Assembly: GCF_030272615.1 (NCBI RefSeq)
Contig: NC_081409.1
Location: forward strand, 914,674,340 to 914,738,339
Direction: 5' to 3'
DNA length: 64,000 nucleotides
Origin: Cryptomeria japonica
Taxonomy: Eukaryota > Streptophyta > Pinopsida > Cupressales > Cupressaceae
Below are positions 62,255 through 64,000 of the stretch, one piece after another (position 1 is the first letter of the stretch; each line of letters begins with the position of its first letter). The notes under the pieces were generated by a model. The model was not told the DNA's origin, ran no database searches, and worked only from the letters and a program-made list of their open reading frames with translations. Position numbers and translations under genes: made by a program.

Positions 62255-64000
62255 AGCACTCTTGTCTAGTTTGGACGCTGCTTGAAGTAATTAGTGACAG
62301 CATCTGAAAATGACTCCATTAAAGTCACATCATACCAAAGATCCGAAACATGATTCTTATGGAATGGATCACAAAATTAAGAAGGCAAATAAACAAAGAA
62401 GATGTAAATGTACACAAAAACAGCAAAAGAATTGATGTAAAATTGAAAAACACACCATTGCATGTCAATCAGAAAAATTAACATAAACTTGAAACATGCA
62501 CTATTACACGAAAAATCACCATGGTTTGTTTGACATGAGCAAAACAAACGTGGTGAATACTGCCCCTTGCCCCAGAAGATCTCACATATATTTGATCTCT
62601 TTGTACAAGTGAAGGGTCCAGCTCTGATGATCCAAGGACCTTCAGGACCAAATATTGGCCACTACTGGTCACTACTGTGCATGTCATATGCATTCGTATC
62701 GGCCTACTTAAAACAATATTGACAACTGGAAACAAGAATGCTTGGAAAAAACCTAGCATGATTCTCTAACGATATTTGATATCATTTACTTGCATTTGTA
62801 GCTCTTAAAAGTGTACTGTATTATTAAATTGGAGATATATTTGGAATATGGTTTTTATGGATAGAGAGTTGGAATAAATTTTTATGGATATACCTTCCTC
62901 AAAAAGCTTTGGCAACTTTTTTATATCAATTTTTTTCCTTAATATGATGAATATTAAGTTTCTTTTGAATAATTGGCAGAGAATATTCTAAAACTGCATG
63001 AATTTCTCTTCTGCAAACTAGAATAAAGCTCCCCTGCGGCTAGTTGTCTAGAAACATCATCCTTGGCAAGTAAAGTAACATGCTGCATGATTTTCTGATC
63101 TTGGAAATCAAAGGGAATGGACGACCCTTGGAGTCCAATATGTTTTGCCATACATGAAATATAAATTACAAGATCATATTTTTGTTCAATCAGTATGAGC
63201 ATGCTATACAGATGCTATCATAGATTACATGCTGACTTCAAAAAAAACTTTACAAAATGAGTAAAATTTGTCCTCAAATTCTATAAATTTGAAAGGTAGT
63301 CTTGCATGAGAAAGTACGGATTTTCTTTGTCTTAAATAGACAAGTCTTAACAACAAACAATTTTCCAGAATTCTTTCCCTTGTAACTTGTAAGTAATTGT
63401 GATAGCGTTTGTTTGTTCTCCATCCAGCTTTATCAACCGTGGTCTACCATTCTCAAGAGGAATTGATCAGAACACACTAACATCTCATTCTTCAAAGTAT
63501 CCAGACACAAAAATTTTATTTTCTGCATGTTTCAAAATATCAATCTCACCTCCAAGACAACCATGCCCTCCATTACCATATCTCCAGTTAATTTTGCACT
63601 TTCAAAACTCTCTCTGCCATGATGGATCCCTACGGTAGTCTTAAGTCCCTTTAGGTAGATATCTTCTGTAATTGTCTCGGTTCCCCTTCTGCAAAGGCTG
63701 GACTTCTTTCTTGTCACCATGTTGTTCCAGTTCCTTACTGCACATTTCAACGCTACCATGCAATGATCCTCTAGCAGCTGTTTGCCTGTCCATCAAGACA
63801 CTTTCATATATTTGGCCACTTTTACATCTCTGTCCCTTAAATACTCTCAAATTCTCAGTTTCTTTATTTTTATCTAAAGACCTGTCTTCAATAACTAAGT
63901 TCTCTGTTTGTCTCATTTGATTGCTATCTAAAGTTGTATTTCCTATTCCTGTATAGTCTTTATTTCTTTGAAGTTTATTATAAATTCTGTGTGTGTTTTG

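Larger units (their letters stand above)
57011..63916 (-). pseudogene. SDE3/MOV10-type RNA helicase, decayed
   Basis: Intact SDE3 is a superfamily-1 RNA helicase acting in RNA silencing. Minus-strand order follows the family. The Lys/Glu-rich N-terminal part is at 63,532-63,916. FDFQDQKIMQHVTLLAKDDV is in 62,954-63,202 and YLVLKVLGSSELDPSLVQRD in 62,478-62,759. Walker A is seen twice (GSPGTNET and GLPGTG-stop). Motif II IFLDESGQ (about 61,600) and motif III AGDP-stop-QLGP follow. VTKLVRNC is near 61,390, FPVVFVGIEVCDEREG at about 61,200-61,250, and FNVAVTRANSFLFVMGN near 60,870. A 3.6-kb intron (GTGAGA donor at 60,843, TTTAG acceptor at 57,221) leads to a last exon, 57,220-57,011, with NELLQCCVFHKSYLVCSLAD and a WSDG end. 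Lesions: stop in motif I, TAG at 61,510-61,512, TAG at 57,206-57,208, several frameshifts, duplicated motif I. The gene may extend past the window edge. Confidence 0.85.

Overview
The window looks like intergenic DNA from a large, repeat-rich plant nuclear genome. It is AT-rich, dense in microsatellites and packed with LTR-retrotransposon debris, tRNA-derived SINEs, a LINE and tandem arrays. The only gene-like sequences are decayed copies of plant families: a TIR-NB-ARC-LRR resistance gene and an SDE3/MOV10-type RNA helicase. TIR-NB-ARC-LRR genes argue against a grass. The repeat load and the style of the NB-ARC and LRR sequence suggest a gymnosperm, but that is inference. No intact protein-coding gene is visible.

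Layout. 0-2.8 kb: a microsatellite, a degenerate ~85-bp tandem repeat and three copies of a small palindrome. 2.77-4.33 kb: a solo LTR with a perfect 5-bp target-site duplication (TSD). 6.5-12.9 kb: a short TTCAAGG repeat, a Copia-like LTR with a TATA box, a SINE with a 14-bp TSD, AT-rich DNA with two matching hairpins, and a CT-rich tract. 12.9-15.74 kb, minus strand: the TIR-NB-ARC-LRR pseudogene. 15.7-21.4 kb: almost featureless, with one 32-33-bp tandem repeat. 21.5-22.3 kb: a foldback and long (TC)n/(AT)n tracts. 22.3-36.4 kb: a palindromic 20-bp-type satellite interrupted by an 11.25-kb block of eight 1,408-bp tandem units. 36.4-41 kb: GA-rich tracts, a MITE-like element and two related SINEs, one with an internal minisatellite. 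41.6-45.5 kb: three LTRs, two of them with primer-binding sites on the minus strand. 46.5-48.5 kb: a decayed coding region I do not recognise. 49.6-53.8 kb, minus strand: a decayed LINE. 53.8-55.9 kb: short tandem repeats, a SINE head and a second MITE-like copy. 57.0-63.9 kb, minus strand: the SDE3-like helicase pseudogene, whose last intron holds a small LTR element.

The main discovery is at 25,006-36,259. The block begins TG and ends CA, is flanked by CTATT on both sides, and its terminal sequences match the two ends of the solo LTR at 2,771-4,326, which is on the opposite strand. Removing seven of the eight units leaves about 1,561 bp, against 1,556 bp for the solo LTR. The simplest reading is a single solo LTR in which an internal 1,408-bp segment was amplified in place into a megasatellite, itself nested in an older palindromic satellite.
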